From the NCBI GenBank assembly GCA_009694045.1, contig SHVY01000016.1, positions 1-58,963 on the forward strand: 58,963 bases of DNA, written 5' to 3'. Every line of letters starts with the position of its first letter. Position 1 is the first letter of the stretch. Below are positions 8,174-17,990 of the stretch, piece after piece. The notes beneath the pieces were generated by a model. It saw only the letters and a program-made list of their open reading frames with translations. It was not told the DNA's origin and did no database searches. The translations under genes were made by a program, and so were the position numbers. The stretch is from Alphaproteobacteria bacterium. GTDB taxonomy: Bacteria; Pseudomonadota; Alphaproteobacteria; SP197.

Positions 8174-9706
8174 ATGCTGCGGCGGAGATTCCTGCAAGGC
8201 GTTCTGGGTGGTACCGCGTTCGCGTCCACATCAATGGTCTGGCGCCCGGCCTTGGCGCAAGGCAGCAACGTGCTGCGCATGGGGATGTCCGAAGAGGTTC
8301 TGACCCTCGACCCGATCAAGACGGTCTACGGGGCGGATATCATCATCCAGGGGATCATGTTCGCGCGGCTGCTGCGCGCCTCGGACGATCGTAGGGAGCT
8401 GTTCCCCGCCCTCGCCGAAAGCTACACGATCTCCGACGACGGCAAGACCTATACGTTCAAGCTGGCGGACGCGAAGTTCTCCGACGGCTCGACGATCACC
8501 GCCGAGGACGTGGCCTTCAGCTATACCCGCATGCGCTTCCAGAAGGATTCGGCGTACGCGGGGCCGTTCACCGCCCTGGACAAGACCGAGGCCACCGACG
8601 CCCGGACCGTGGTCATGCACCTGAACAAGGCGTTCACCCCGTTCATCCAGAACGTCGAGATTTGGAACAGCGGCATCGTGCAGAAGGCGGCGGTCGAGGC
8701 CATGGGTGACGAGCAGTTCGCCCAGACCCCGGTCTCGTCGGGTCCCTTCCGGCTGGTCGAATGGCGCAAGGGCGATCGCGTCATCCTGGAGAAGAACCCG
8801 CACTACTACCGGGCCGGGCTGCCCTACATGGACGGTATCGAGTTGATCTACGTGCCCGACGACAACACCCGCGTGTCGATGCTGCGGGGGGGCGAGGTCG
8901 ACATGATCATCGGCACGCCGTACCAGCTCATCTCGCAGCTCGCGGCCGAGGGCTTCCAGGCGACGCCGGAGCCCGCGAGCGTCATTCAGGAAATGCTGAT
9001 CAATCACGCGGCCGAGCCGTTCAACGACATCCTGGTGCGCCAGGCGGTCAGCGCCGGGATCGACCGCAAGGCGATCAGCGATGCCGTCACCGAGGGGCTC
9101 GGCCAGCCGGCGAGCTCGCTGATGGCGCCGGTCCTCTCCTACTTCAACACCGACCTGCCCGTGCCGGTCCGCGACGTGGCCAAGGCGAAGGACTTGCTGG
9201 CGCAGGCGGGCAAGCCGGACCTCGGCTTCGACCTGATGCTCGCCGCGGGCATCAGCGCCGACGAGCGCGCGGCGGTCCTGATCCAGTCGCAGCTCGCCGA
9301 CGCCGGAATCACCGTCAACATCGTCAAGGTGGACTCGACCCAGGGCTGGAACAGCCTGGTCGAGGGCAACTATCAGGCGATGCTGGGCTGGTGGTACAAC
9401 GAGACGACGGATCCCGATATCGCCCTGCGCTGGGCGATCTGGGGCGCCGGCGACAACCTGTCCTACTACACGCGCTACAACAACGAGCGGGTCAACGAGC
9501 TGCTCGAGCTGGGTGCCGCGGAGCCGGAGGGGGACGGTCGCAAGGCGATCTACTTCGAGGCGCAGAAGATCGCCTTCGAGGAGGTGGCGCAGATCGCCCT
9601 CTACTATCCGCCGTTCCGCAACGTTTACGCGCCGGGCGTGCAGGGCATGCGGCTCAATCCCGGGTACCAGTTCTCGACCATCGACGAAGTGAAGCTGGGC
9701 GGTTGA
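8174..9706 (+). CDS. Dipeptide/oligopeptide ABC transporter substrate-binding protein (SBP family 5)
   Basis: 510 aa from ATG 8174 (GGGGAGG 5 bp upstream). A twin-arginine-like signal (LRRRFLQGVLGGTAFAST) ends at ALAQ. The body has the family 5 hallmarks: LTLDPIKTVYGAD, LFPALAESYTISDDGKTYTFKLADAKFSDG, TAEDVAFSYTRMR and, later, GPFRLVEWRKGDRVILEKNPHYYR. It is the first gene of dppABC-like genes plus a fused ATPase. A peptide ligand is likely given the peptidase gene at the end of the operon, but family 5 proteins also bind sugars, opines or nickel. Confidence 0.9.
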   Translation: MLRRRFLQGVLGGTAFASTSMVWRPALAQGSNVLRMGMSEEVLTLDPIKTVYGADIIIQGIMFARLLRASDDRRELFPALAESYTISDDGKTYTFKLADAKFSDGSTITAEDVAFSYTRMRFQKDSAYAGPFTALDKTEATDARTVVMHLNKAFTPFIQNVEIWNSGIVQKAAVEAMGDEQFAQTPVSSGPFRLVEWRKGDRVILEKNPHYYRAGLPYMDGIELIYVPDDNTRVSMLRGGEVDMIIGTPYQLISQLAAEGFQATPEPASVIQEMLINHAAEPFNDILVRQAVSAGIDRKAISDAVTEGLGQPASSLMAPVLSYFNTDLPVPVRDVAKAKDLLAQAGKPDLGFDLMLAAGISADERAAVLIQSQLADAGITVNIVKVDSTQGWNSLVEGNYQAMLGWWYNETTDPDIALRWAIWGAGDNLSYYTRYNNERVNELLELGAAEPEGDGRKAIYFEAQKIAFEEVAQIALYYPPFRNVYAPGVQGMRLNPGYQFSTIDEVKLGG

Positions 9707-9720
9707 AACTGACGTTCGTG

Positions 9721-9749
9721 CCGCGGCGGGTCGGGCGAACCCGTCGCGG
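9721..9749. other. Stem-loop between the peptide-binding-protein and permease genes
   Basis: CCGCGGCGGGT (9721-9731) pairs with ACCCGTCGCGG (9739-9749) as an 11-bp stem with one G-U pair and a 7-nt loop. No T-run follows. It occupies the same position (SBP gene / rest of operon) as the hairpin at 5131. Confidence 0.6.
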
Positions 9750-9763
9750 CGGCGCCTAGGTCC

Positions 9764-10702
9764 ATGGGTCGCTACGCCTTCGTCCTGCGGCGGCCGCTGC
9801 AGCTCGTGCCGGTGCTGATCGGCATCAGCTTGGTGACGTTCCTGCTGTCCCAGGCCATGCCGGGCGATCCCATCCGAGTCATGCTGGGGCCGAAGGCGAG
9901 CGAGGAGGCGATCGCCTTCGTCCGGGCGCGCTATGGGCTGGATCAGCCGATCCTGGTGCAGTACGGCTACTACCTGATCAACGTCCTGCGCGGCGATTTC
10001 GGGCAATCGCTGGCGTTTCGGTCACCCGTACTCGACGTGATCCTGGAGCGGCTGGCCCCGACCATCTATCTCCTCGTGTACGGCCTGGTGCTGACCCTGC
10101 TGTTCACCGTGGCCCTGGCCGTGGCGGCCGCGCGGCGACAGGGCCGCTGGGTCGATCAGCTGGTCCGCTTCGTCTGCATCGCCGGGCTGGGCCTGCCCTC
10201 GTTCTGGCTCGGGCTGATGCTGATCATGTTCCTGAGCCTGAAGCTGAAGCTGTTCCCGGTTTCGGGCTTCGCCGCCGCGCCGATCGACAACCTGTGGCAG
10301 CTCTTCCTGCCGGCGCTCACCATCGCCATCGCGGTGACGCCGACGCTGACCCGCAACCTGCGCGCGACGCTGGTGTCGCAACTCGCCTCGGACTACGTCG
10401 TGGCGGGCCGTTCCAAGGGGCTGCCGGAACGGTGGATCTTCTACCGCCACGTCTTTCCCAACTCGCTCCTGCCGACCATCAGCCTGCTCGGCATCGTCGT
10501 GTCGTTCCTGATCGGCGGAACGGTGGTGGTCGAAACCGTCTTCAACGTGCCGGGCCTCGGCCAGCTCATGGTCCGCGCCGTGCTGAAGCGCGACTACTTC
10601 ACCGTCCAGGGCATCACCCTGTTCTTCTCCATCGGCGTGGTGCTGACCACATTTCTGGTCGATCTGGTGAGCGTGGCCCTGGATCCGCGGGTCAAGCTGT
10701 GA
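9764..10702 (+). CDS. Peptide ABC transporter permease, DppB type
   Basis: 312 aa, about six membrane helices. It has the DppB N-terminal helix and signature LVPVLIGISLVTFLLSQAMPGDP, a periplasmic loop with RYGLDQPILVQYGYYLINVLRGDFGQSL, and the EAA loop VAGRSKGLPERWIFYRHVFPNSL. It forms the pore with the next permease, whose GTG start overlaps this stop by 4 bp (GTGA), so translation is coupled. Confidence 0.92.
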   Translation: MGRYAFVLRRPLQLVPVLIGISLVTFLLSQAMPGDPIRVMLGPKASEEAIAFVRARYGLDQPILVQYGYYLINVLRGDFGQSLAFRSPVLDVILERLAPTIYLLVYGLVLTLLFTVALAVAAARRQGRWVDQLVRFVCIAGLGLPSFWLGLMLIMFLSLKLKLFPVSGFAAAPIDNLWQLFLPALTIAIAVTPTLTRNLRATLVSQLASDYVVAGRSKGLPERWIFYRHVFPNSLLPTISLLGIVVSFLIGGTVVVETVFNVPGLGQLMVRAVLKRDYFTVQGITLFFSIGVVLTTFLVDLVSVALDPRVKL

Positions 10703-11538
10703 GCGCCGCCCAAACCGAAGCGGCGGGCGGGACGTCCAGGTGGCCGGCCTCGCTGCTGGCCGGTGTGGCCATCGTGCTGGCCTGGCTGCTGGTCGCGGGC
10801 CTGGGTCCGAGCTTCTCCCCCCACGATCCCATCGCCGTCGATCTGGCGAACGCCCTGGTGCCGCCGGGATCCGACCATGTCCTCGGCACCGACAGCTTCG
10901 GGCGCGACATCCTGACCCGCATCGTCCACGGCGCCCGGATCGATCTGATGATGGCGTTCTTCGGCGTGGTCGGGCCGTTCCTCCTTGGCACCATGGTCGG
11001 GCTGGTCGCCGGCAACTTCGGGGGCGTGGCGGATGCGGTGCTGATGCGCATCCTCGACGTCACGGTCTCCTTTCCTTATTTCGTCCTGGTCATCGCCATC
11101 GTCGCCGTGTTGGAACCGGGGCTGACTAGCTACTTCGTTTCCCTGACCCTGGTGAATTGGGTGTCCTACGCCCGCCTCGTCCGCTCCGAGGTGCTGGTCC
11201 TGCGCGAAGCCGATTTCGTCCTGGCCGCGCGGCTGATCGGGGTGGGGGAGGTGCGGGTGATGAGCCACCATCTGCTGCCGAACGCGATCACACCGGCGGT
11301 GGTGTTCGTCTTCACCGACGCGGTGCTGACCATCGTCCTCGGCTCGTCGCTCGGCTTCCTCGGGCTCGGGGTGCAGCCGCCGGCGGCCGAGTGGGGCGTG
11401 ATGATCGCCGAGGGCCAGCTCTATCTCGCCACCGCGTGGTGGATCTGCGTGTTCCCCGGTCTGGCCATCGCGACCCTGGCGTTCGGGTTCTCCCTGATCG
11501 CCGACGGTCTGGCGAAGCAGTTGCACACCGCGCCGTGA
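10699..11538 (+). CDS. Peptide ABC transporter permease, DppC type
   Basis: 279 aa from GTG 10699 (overlap GTGA with the upstream stop). A long upstream extension of the frame is an artefact of the overlapping dppB-like gene. DppC landmarks: FSPHDPIAVDLANALVPPGSDH, LGTDSFGRDILTRIVHGARI and the EAA loop AARLIGVGEVRVMSHHLLPNAI. Its own TGA overlaps the GTG of the ATPase gene, so the whole operon is tightly coupled. Confidence 0.92.
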   Translation: MSAAQTEAAGGTSRWPASLLAGVAIVLAWLLVAGLGPSFSPHDPIAVDLANALVPPGSDHVLGTDSFGRDILTRIVHGARIDLMMAFFGVVGPFLLGTMVGLVAGNFGGVADAVLMRILDVTVSFPYFVLVIAIVAVLEPGLTSYFVSLTLVNWVSYARLVRSEVLVLREADFVLAARLIGVGEVRVMSHHLLPNAITPAVVFVFTDAVLTIVLGSSLGFLGLGVQPPAAEWGVMIAEGQLYLATAWWICVFPGLAIATLAFGFSLIADGLAKQLHTAP

Positions 11539-13157
11539 CCGCGCCGATCCTCAGCGTCGAGGACTTGGCCGTCACCTTCGCAACGGCCGCCGGTCCGGTC
11601 GCGGCCTTGCAGGGCGTATCGTTCGCGTTGCAGCCCGGCGAGGTCCTTGGCATCGTCGGCGAAAGCGGCTCGGGCAAGACGGTGGCGTGCCGCTCGGTGA
11701 TGCGCCTTCTGGCCGCGAATGCCCAGGTGCGATCCGGGCGAATCCTGTTCGAGGGCCGCGACATGCTGGCGCTCGACGAGGCCGACCTCGCGCGCATCCG
11801 CGGTGACCGCATCGCGATGATCTTCCAGAACCCGTCGACCCACCTGGATCCGTTGATGACCGCGGGCGGGCAGGTGGCCGAGGCCTTGCGCGCGCACCGC
11901 GGGATGGGTGCCCGCGAGGCTAGGCGGCAGGCGATCGACCTGTTGGCCGAGATGCGCATCCCGGAGCCGGAGCGGCGCGTCGATTCCTACCCGCACCAGT
12001 TGAGCGGCGGCATGCGGCAGCGGGTCATGATCGCGGCGGCGCTCGCCTGCCGCCCCGGCGTGCTGCTCGCCGACGAGCCGACCACCGCCCTGGACGTCAC
12101 CGTGCAGGCCCAGATCCTCGGCCTGCTCAAGGGGCTTCGGGCCGAACACGGCTTGTCCATCATCCTGGTCTCCCACGATCTGGGAGTCATCGCCCAGATG
12201 TGCGATCGCGTCGTCGTGATGAAGGACGGCAAGGTCGTGGAAACCGGCCCGATCGCCGACATCATCCACCGCCCTCGCATGGACTACACCCGGCAGTTGA
12301 TCGCGTCGCAACCGGCGCTGATGCTGCCGGCCATGCCGTCGAATCGGGTACGCGAACCGATCCTCGCGGTCCGGAACCTCTCCGTCCACTACGCCAGTTC
12401 GCGCGGCCTTTCGGGTCTCCTCACCGGCCAGGCGCGCCATGTCGTGCGCGCGGTCGACGATGTCGGCTTCAGCCTGGGGCAGGGCGAAACCCTCGGCATC
12501 GTCGGCGAAAGCGGGTCCGGCAAAAGCACCATCGCCCGGGCGATCGTCGGCTTGGCACCCGTGCATGCCGGCGAGATCGACTTCGCCGGCCGCTCCGTGC
12601 GCCGCCAGGACGCCGCCGCCCGTCTGCGGTTCCAGCGCTCCGTGCAGATGGTGTTCCAGGACCCCTTCACCTCGCTCAACCCGTCCTTCACGATCGCGCG
12701 GACCTTGGCGGAACCCTTGCGCCGGCACCGGTTGTGCGCGCCGGCGGACATCGCCGCGCGGATCGCCGAGCTGATGGCCAAGGTCGAGCTTCCGGACGAT
12801 CTTCTGAGCCGCCGGCCGAGCCAATTGTCCGGCGGCCAGCGCCAGCGTGTCGGCATCGCCCGGGCGCTCGCCGTTGAGCCGCGACTGATCATCGCCGACG
12901 AGGTGACCTCGGCGCTGGACGTGACCATCCAGGCGCAGATTCTCGGTCTCTTCAAGAAGCTGCGCGACTCCATGGGCCTGACCATCGTCCTCATCTCGCA
13001 CGACCTGGCGGTTGTGCGGCACCTGTGCGAGCGGGTGGTGGTGATGCGCCACGGACGGCTTGTCGAGCACGGCGTGACGGCGGAGGTGTTCGCCGCCCCG
13101 CGCGACCCCTACACCCAGGAACTGCTGGCCGCGATCCCCAGGATCGCCATCGCTTGA
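11535..13157 (+). CDS. Fused double ATP-binding protein of the peptide ABC transporter (DppD-DppF fusion)
   Basis: 540 aa from GTG 11535. It contains two complete NBDs in tandem. The N-terminal half (about 1-260) has GESGSGKT, LSGGMRQRVMIAAAL and LLADEPTTALDV. The C-terminal half (about 280-540) has GESGSGKS, LSGGQRQRVGIARAL and LIIADEVTSALDV. In enterobacteria these are separate dppD and dppF; the fusion (as in gsiA/yejF-type proteins) is common in alphaproteobacteria. Both active sites look intact, so the protein should supply both ATPases for the two permeases. Confidence 0.92.
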   Translation: MTAPILSVEDLAVTFATAAGPVAALQGVSFALQPGEVLGIVGESGSGKTVACRSVMRLLAANAQVRSGRILFEGRDMLALDEADLARIRGDRIAMIFQNPSTHLDPLMTAGGQVAEALRAHRGMGAREARRQAIDLLAEMRIPEPERRVDSYPHQLSGGMRQRVMIAAALACRPGVLLADEPTTALDVTVQAQILGLLKGLRAEHGLSIILVSHDLGVIAQMCDRVVVMKDGKVVETGPIADIIHRPRMDYTRQLIASQPALMLPAMPSNRVREPILAVRNLSVHYASSRGLSGLLTGQARHVVRAVDDVGFSLGQGETLGIVGESGSGKSTIARAIVGLAPVHAGEIDFAGRSVRRQDAAARLRFQRSVQMVFQDPFTSLNPSFTIARTLAEPLRRHRLCAPADIAARIAELMAKVELPDDLLSRRPSQLSGGQRQRVGIARALAVEPRLIIADEVTSALDVTIQAQILGLFKKLRDSMGLTIVLISHDLAVVRHLCERVVVMRHGRLVEHGVTAEVFAAPRDPYTQELLAAIPRIAIA

Positions 13158-13178
13158 AGACACAGGGAGGCTACCGCC

Positions 13179-14105
13179 ATGACCAAGTACCGCAAGCCCG
13201 ACCAAACCGTCCGGGTCAAGGTTCCCGGCGGCCGCGTGGTCGTCGACTCCTTCGGCGCGGGTGACGAAGTCTTGCTCTGCCTGCACGGCGGGCCGGGCTG
13301 CACCATCGACTACGTGCGCGACAGCCACAGCGTCCTCGCCGACCACGGCTACCGGGTGGTGGCCTTCGACCAGTTGGGCAGCGGTCGCTCCGACAAGCCG
13401 AAGGACACGTCCCTGTGGGCCATTCCCCGTTTCGTGGCGGAGGTCGAGGCCGTCCGCGCCGCGCTCGGTTTGGGCCGGGTCCACCTGTTGGGCCAGTCTT
13501 GGGGCACCTGGCTCGGGATCGAGTATTGCCTGAAGCACCTGGGGAACGTGAAGACCTTCATCCTCGCCAACGGCTCCGGCAGCGTGCCGCAGACCGTGGC
13601 CGAGATGAATCGTCTGCGCGCCAGCCTGGGCGCCGAGACCGTGGCCATGATGCTGCGGCACGAGGCCGAGGGCACGACCGAGCACCCGGAATATCTGGCC
13701 GCCGTGACGATCCTCTACCACCGCCACGTATGCCGCGCCGATCCTTGGCCCGAAGCGGTCCGCCGCTCGATGGATGGCATCAACCCCGACGTCTACGGCA
13801 CGATGTGGGGACCCAACGAGTTCCGCTGCGTGGGGACCCTAAAGGACTGGGATCGCCTCGCCGACATGCGCCGCATCACCGTGCCGGCGCTGATCATCAA
13901 TGGCATGCACGACGAGCTGACCCCGGCCTGCGCCATGGCCATGCATCAGGCGATGCCGCGGGCCGAGGTGCGCATCTTCAAGAACAGCGCGCACATGCCG
14001 TTCTGGGAGGAACCCGACGCCTACTTCGGCGTGCTCCGCGCGTTCCTCGACCGGCACCGCGCCGCGGGCAAGCGGCCGGGGCGGAGTACGCGACCCCGCG
14101 GGTGA
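13179..14105 (+). CDS. Proline-iminopeptidase-like alpha/beta hydrolase
   Basis: 308 aa, cytoplasmic (no signal). Alpha/beta-hydrolase fold of the proline iminopeptidase group: HGGPG oxyanion motif at 36-40, FDQLGSGRSD at 63-72, nucleophile elbow GQSWGT with Ser about 107, late Asp in NGMHDELTP and His in KNSAHMPFWEEP. Such enzymes remove N-terminal proline or hydrolyse related amides (including amino-acid amides). It lies 21 bp after the peptide transporter ATPase with AGGGAGG before ATG, so it probably processes imported peptides or amides. Confidence 0.85.
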   Translation: MTKYRKPDQTVRVKVPGGRVVVDSFGAGDEVLLCLHGGPGCTIDYVRDSHSVLADHGYRVVAFDQLGSGRSDKPKDTSLWAIPRFVAEVEAVRAALGLGRVHLLGQSWGTWLGIEYCLKHLGNVKTFILANGSGSVPQTVAEMNRLRASLGAETVAMMLRHEAEGTTEHPEYLAAVTILYHRHVCRADPWPEAVRRSMDGINPDVYGTMWGPNEFRCVGTLKDWDRLADMRRITVPALIINGMHDELTPACAMAMHQAMPRAEVRIFKNSAHMPFWEEPDAYFGVLRAFLDRHRAAGKRPGRSTRPRG

Positions 14106-14179
14106 CGACCGCGTCCTTGATTCGCATCACGTGACGCGATACCAGGGACCCATTCGGCATCGGTGCGGGTGGACGCGTC

Positions 14180-15311
14180 ATGCGCAGACGGATCGCGATT
14201 CCCCATCGTGAGGGACTGCGTCGCCCCAGGCCCATGCCGATTTTCCGAGCGGCACCTTCGAGCGCGAGATCGGGCGCGACGGGTTCTTCGGTCCGGCGAC
14301 CCACATGTACCACGCCAGCTCGCCGACCTCCTGGACGCGCTGGGATGGTCCCTTGCGGCCACGGGCCTTCGACCTCGCCCGCCTCGACCACGGCCAGCCT
14401 TCGCCGTTCGACGCCACCCTGGTTCTGCACAGCCGGCATGTCCGGATCCGGCACTGGCGCGCGCCGCCGGCCATGGATCACTTGGCACGGAACAGCGACG
14501 GCGACGAACTCATGTTCGTGCACCAGGGGTCGGGGGACCTCTTCTGCGACTACGGGCACCTCGCGTTCGAGGCCGGAGATTATATCGTCCTGCCGCGCTC
14601 GACCATGTGGCGGATCGAGACCGCGGAACCCGTCGTGGCGCTGCTGATCGAGGCGACCAACGGCGCCTATGCCCTGCCGGATCGCGGCCTCGCCGGGCAG
14701 CACGCGATCTTCGACCCGGGCGTGCTCGCCGTGCCCAGGATCGACGACGCGTTCCGCGCGCGGCAGGGGGCGGGCGACGTGACGGTGCGCGTCAAGCATC
14801 GCGGGACGCTGTCGCGGGTCACCTACCCGTACAACCCCTTGGGCGCGGTGGGCTGGAAGGGCGACGTCTATCCGGTGAAGCTCAATCTGCGCGACGTCCG
14901 TCCGCTGTCGAGCCATCGCTACCACGTGCCCCCGTCGGCCCACACCACGTTCGTGGCCGATCGGTTCGTGGTGTGCAGCTTCGTGCCGCGGCCGTTCGAG
15001 ACCGACCCCGGTGCCTTGAAGGTGCCGTTCTTCCACAACAACGACGACTTCGACGAGGTGATCTTCTACCACGCCGCAACTTCTTCAGCCGCGACAACAT
15101 CGACGCCGGGATGATCACGTTCCACCCCTGCGGCTTCACCCATGGGCGGCACCCGAAGGCCTTGAAGAACATGCTGGTCCAGGCGAAGCCGGCGACCGAC
15201 GAGTGCGCGGTGATGATCGACGCGCGCGACGCTCTGGAGCCGGGGGACCTGCCCAAGGGTGTCGAGGTCGAGAGCTACGCGGATAGCTGGGGCGGCGGTC
15301 AGGGGCGGTAA
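14180..15311 (+). pseudogene. hmgA: Homogentisate 1,2-dioxygenase-like gene with two frameshifts
   Basis: The family sequence is present but spread over three frames. MRRRIAIPHRE starts at 14180. A single missing base near 14212 moves the frame to the one reading SPQAHADFPSGTFEREIG and FFGPATHMYHASSPTSWTRW, on through FFHNNDDFDEVIFYHA. A second single-base deletion near 15082 moves it to NFFSRDNIDAGMITFHPCGF, TGRHPKALKNM-type residues and the stop at 15309-15311. Repaired, it would be about 377 aa, the usual length of the bacterial bicupin HGD group that opens homogentisate to maleylacetoacetate with a His/Glu-bound Fe(II). Both lesions are in short G-containing runs, so recent decay or sequencing error are both possible. 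Confidence 0.8.
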
Positions 15312-15336
15312 AGCTCGCGCGAACTCAAGGTCGGGG

Positions 15337-17841
15337 TCAGCCCCGCAGGCGTTCGCCCTTGGGGTCGAACAGGGGGGCGGCGTGCAGTCTGGCGCGGTGC
15401 GGCCGGCCGAGGATGGCGATGTCGAACTCGGTCCCTGGCGTCGCGCAATCCGTCCTCACGAACCCGAGCGCCACCGACTGGCCGATCGAATGCCCGTAGG
15501 CGCCGCTCGACACGCGGCCAACGGGTTCGCCGTCGGTCGTGAAGATCGGCTCGCCGCCCACCGCGTCGGCGTTGGCCTGATCGACCGTCAGGTACACCAG
15601 CCGCTCGCGGGGCGGTTGATCCTTCAGCTTCAGGTAGGCATCGCGGCCGATGAACGCGCCCTTGTCCAGCTTGATCAGGCGGTCCAGCCCAACCTCCTGC
15701 GGCCAGTACTCGGGGGAGTATTCGCGGCTCCAACTGCCATACCCCTTCTCCACACGGAGCGAGAGCATGGAGCGTGAGCCGACGGGGCGGATGCCGAGGT
15801 CCTGGCCGGCGGCGAACAGGGCGTCGTACAGGCCGAGCTGGTCCGGTTCCTCGACGTAGAGCTCCCAGCCGAGATCGCCGGTGAACGAGACGCGCAAGGC
15901 CACGCACGTCACGCCGCCCACCGTCATCCGGCGCGACCGCATGAACGGGAACGACTCGTTCGACAGATCCTCGTTGGTCAGGCGTTGCAGCAGCGTGCGG
16001 GCCTTGGGACCGGCGACGTTGAAGCCGGCCCAGCGATCGGTCAGGGATGTCATCGTCACGCCCGCCGGCTTCGGCACCATGGCGAAGTAGCGGCTGTGGT
16101 AGCGCTCCGCCAGGGCCGAGCCGAACATCATGAACGAGTCGTCGCCCAGCTTGGTGATGGTGAAGTCGCCGGCGATGCCGCCGCGCAATCCCAGAAGCGG
16201 CGTCAGGCAGGAACGGCCGATCTCGGTCGGCACCCGATTGGCGACGACCCGGTCCAGCCACCCGCCCGCGCCGGGCCCGTCCACCCGGTACTTGGCGTAG
16301 TTGGAAACGTCGAGAACGCCGACGCCCGCGCGCAACGCCTTGCACTCCTCGCCGATCGGCCCGAACCACGACTGCCGCTCGAAGCCATACTCGTCGACCG
16401 GGGCCATGCCGTCGGGGGCGTACCACAGGGGGTGCTCCCACCCGGCGTTCAGGCCGAAGACGCCCCCCAGGGCCTTCTGCCGCCCATAAACCGGGCGCAT
16501 CCGGATCGGCCGGCCCGCGTCGCGCTCCTCGTAGGGGAAGTGGATCTTGAAGCGATGGGTGTAGCAGTCGAAGGCGCGGGCCTTGGTGAAGGCCTTGGTC
16601 GTCCACGGGCCGTAGCGCGCCAGGTCCCATGGGAACAGATCGAGCTCGGGCTCGCCCTCGATGATCCACTGCGCCAGCAGCAGGCCGAGGCCGCCCGACT
16701 GGCTGAAGCCGGGAATGATGCCGTTGCAGCAGTAGTAGTTCCTGAGCTCGGGCACCGGCCCGAACAGGGCGGCGCTATCCGGCGACCAGATCATCGGCCC
16801 GTTGATCACGCGCTTCACCCCGGCGCGCGCGAGGGCCGGCACCCTTCGCACCGCGCGCATGACGTTTTCCTCGATACGGCCGAGATCGTCGGGCAAGAGC
16901 TCGTGCCCGAAGTTCAGGGGGGTGCCGTTCTCCATCCAGAAGCGGCCGTCGCGTTCGTAGGCGCCGACCAGCAGGCCCTTGCCCTCCTGGCGCATGTAGT
17001 ACTCGCCGTCGCGATCGGCGACCGAGGGCAGGCGGCGGCCGGCGGCGGCGATCTCGGGGATCTCCTCGGTGACGAAGTACTGGTGCTCCATGGTCATGAG
17101 CGGCAGCTCGAAGCCGGCGAGCCGCGCCACCTCCCGCGCCCAGAGTCCGGCGCAGTTCACCAGCACGTCCGCGTGGATCGTGCCCCTGGGCGTCACCACG
17201 TCCCAGCCACCGTCGGCGCGCTGGGTGGTGGCGGTCGCGGGCGTGAACCGGGCGATCCTCGCACCCCGCGCCCTGGCCCCCAGGGCGTAGGCATAGGTGA
17301 CCCCCGATGGATCGACGTTGCCGCCGTCGGGCTCGAACATCACGCAGCGAATGCCGTCATAGTCGACCAGCGGGTGCTTCTCCTTGGCCTCGGCTAGGGT
17401 GAGCTCGTGGAAATCGACCTTGAAATAGCGGGCCTTGGCCGCCTGGATGCGAAGCTGATGCTCGCGGTCCTTGGTCTGCGCGAGGTACAGCATGCCCGGC
17501 TGGAAGATGCCGCAGCCTTGCCCGGTCTCCGCCTCCAGATCCTTGTACGTCTTCATCGTGTAGTACTGGAGCTTGGAGATGTTGTTGTTGTCGTGCAGTC
17601 CGTGGATGCTGGCGGCCGCGTGCCAGGTGGAGCCCGAGGTCAGCTCGTCGCGCTCCAGCAGTACGACGTCCGACCAGCCCAGCTTCGCGAGGTGGTAGAG
17701 CACGCTGCAGCCCACCAGGCCGCCGCCGATGACGACGGCGCGGGCGTGGGTGGGAAGGGGTTCGTTCGCGGCGAAGGTCGATGCGTTGGCGATCATGGCA
17801 TCCGGAGAGGCTTCGGGTGGTCGGGCGGCGATGTTATACAT
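15337..17841 (-). CDS. FAD-dependent dimethylglycine/sarcosine dehydrogenase-type oxidoreductase with GcvT domain
   Basis: 834 aa. The N-terminal DAO domain has a dinucleotide motif VVIGGGLVGCSVLYHL (36-51), then ELTSGSTWHAAA near the covalent-FAD region of this group, and NGPMIWSPD. A FAO_M linker follows, then a tetrahydrofolate-binding GcvT/aminomethyltransferase domain in the second half (DVSNYAKYRVDGPGA, SFTGDLGWELYVEE) and a GCVT C-terminal barrel (VGRVSSGAYGHSIGQSVALGFV). Enzymes of this build demethylate N-methylated glycines and pass the one-carbon unit to THF. The substrate here is not certain. A second ATG 15 codons in is an alternative start. It is transcribed away from the cytochrome c gene. 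Confidence 0.88.
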   Translation of the reverse strand: MYNIAARPPEASPDAMIANASTFAANEPLPTHARAVVIGGGLVGCSVLYHLAKLGWSDVVLLERDELTSGSTWHAAASIHGLHDNNNISKLQYYTMKTYKDLEAETGQGCGIFQPGMLYLAQTKDREHQLRIQAAKARYFKVDFHELTLAEAKEKHPLVDYDGIRCVMFEPDGGNVDPSGVTYAYALGARARGARIARFTPATATTQRADGGWDVVTPRGTIHADVLVNCAGLWAREVARLAGFELPLMTMEHQYFVTEEIPEIAAAGRRLPSVADRDGEYYMRQEGKGLLVGAYERDGRFWMENGTPLNFGHELLPDDLGRIEENVMRAVRRVPALARAGVKRVINGPMIWSPDSAALFGPVPELRNYYCCNGIIPGFSQSGGLGLLLAQWIIEGEPELDLFPWDLARYGPWTTKAFTKARAFDCYTHRFKIHFPYEERDAGRPIRMRPVYGRQKALGGVFGLNAGWEHPLWYAPDGMAPVDEYGFERQSWFGPIGEECKALRAGVGVLDVSNYAKYRVDGPGAGGWLDRVVANRVPTEIGRSCLTPLLGLRGGIAGDFTITKLGDDSFMMFGSALAERYHSRYFAMVPKPAGVTMTSLTDRWAGFNVAGPKARTLLQRLTNEDLSNESFPFMRSRRMTVGGVTCVALRVSFTGDLGWELYVEEPDQLGLYDALFAAGQDLGIRPVGSRSMLSLRVEKGYGSWSREYSPEYWPQEVGLDRLIKLDKGAFIGRDAYLKLKDQPPRERLVYLTVDQANADAVGGEPIFTTDGEPVGRVSSGAYGHSIGQSVALGFVRTDCATPGTEFDIAILGRPHRARLHAAPLFDPKGERLRG

Positions 17842-17990
17842 CCCCTTGCGGCGACCGCCGCTGCTTCCTTAGCCATGGTTAAATCCGGGCCATGCGATCT
17901 GCGATAGGTTGTTCCAGGACAGGACGCGCTCGGGGAAAACGAGGACCGGCCTCGCCACCGGGTGCGCACCGTCGTCGAAAGGAGAATGAC

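Noticed and set aside
8231..10006. Long antisense open frame opposite the peptide-binding protein.
   Set aside because: The sense strand encodes a complete family 5 SBP; the antisense translation has no recognisable motif.
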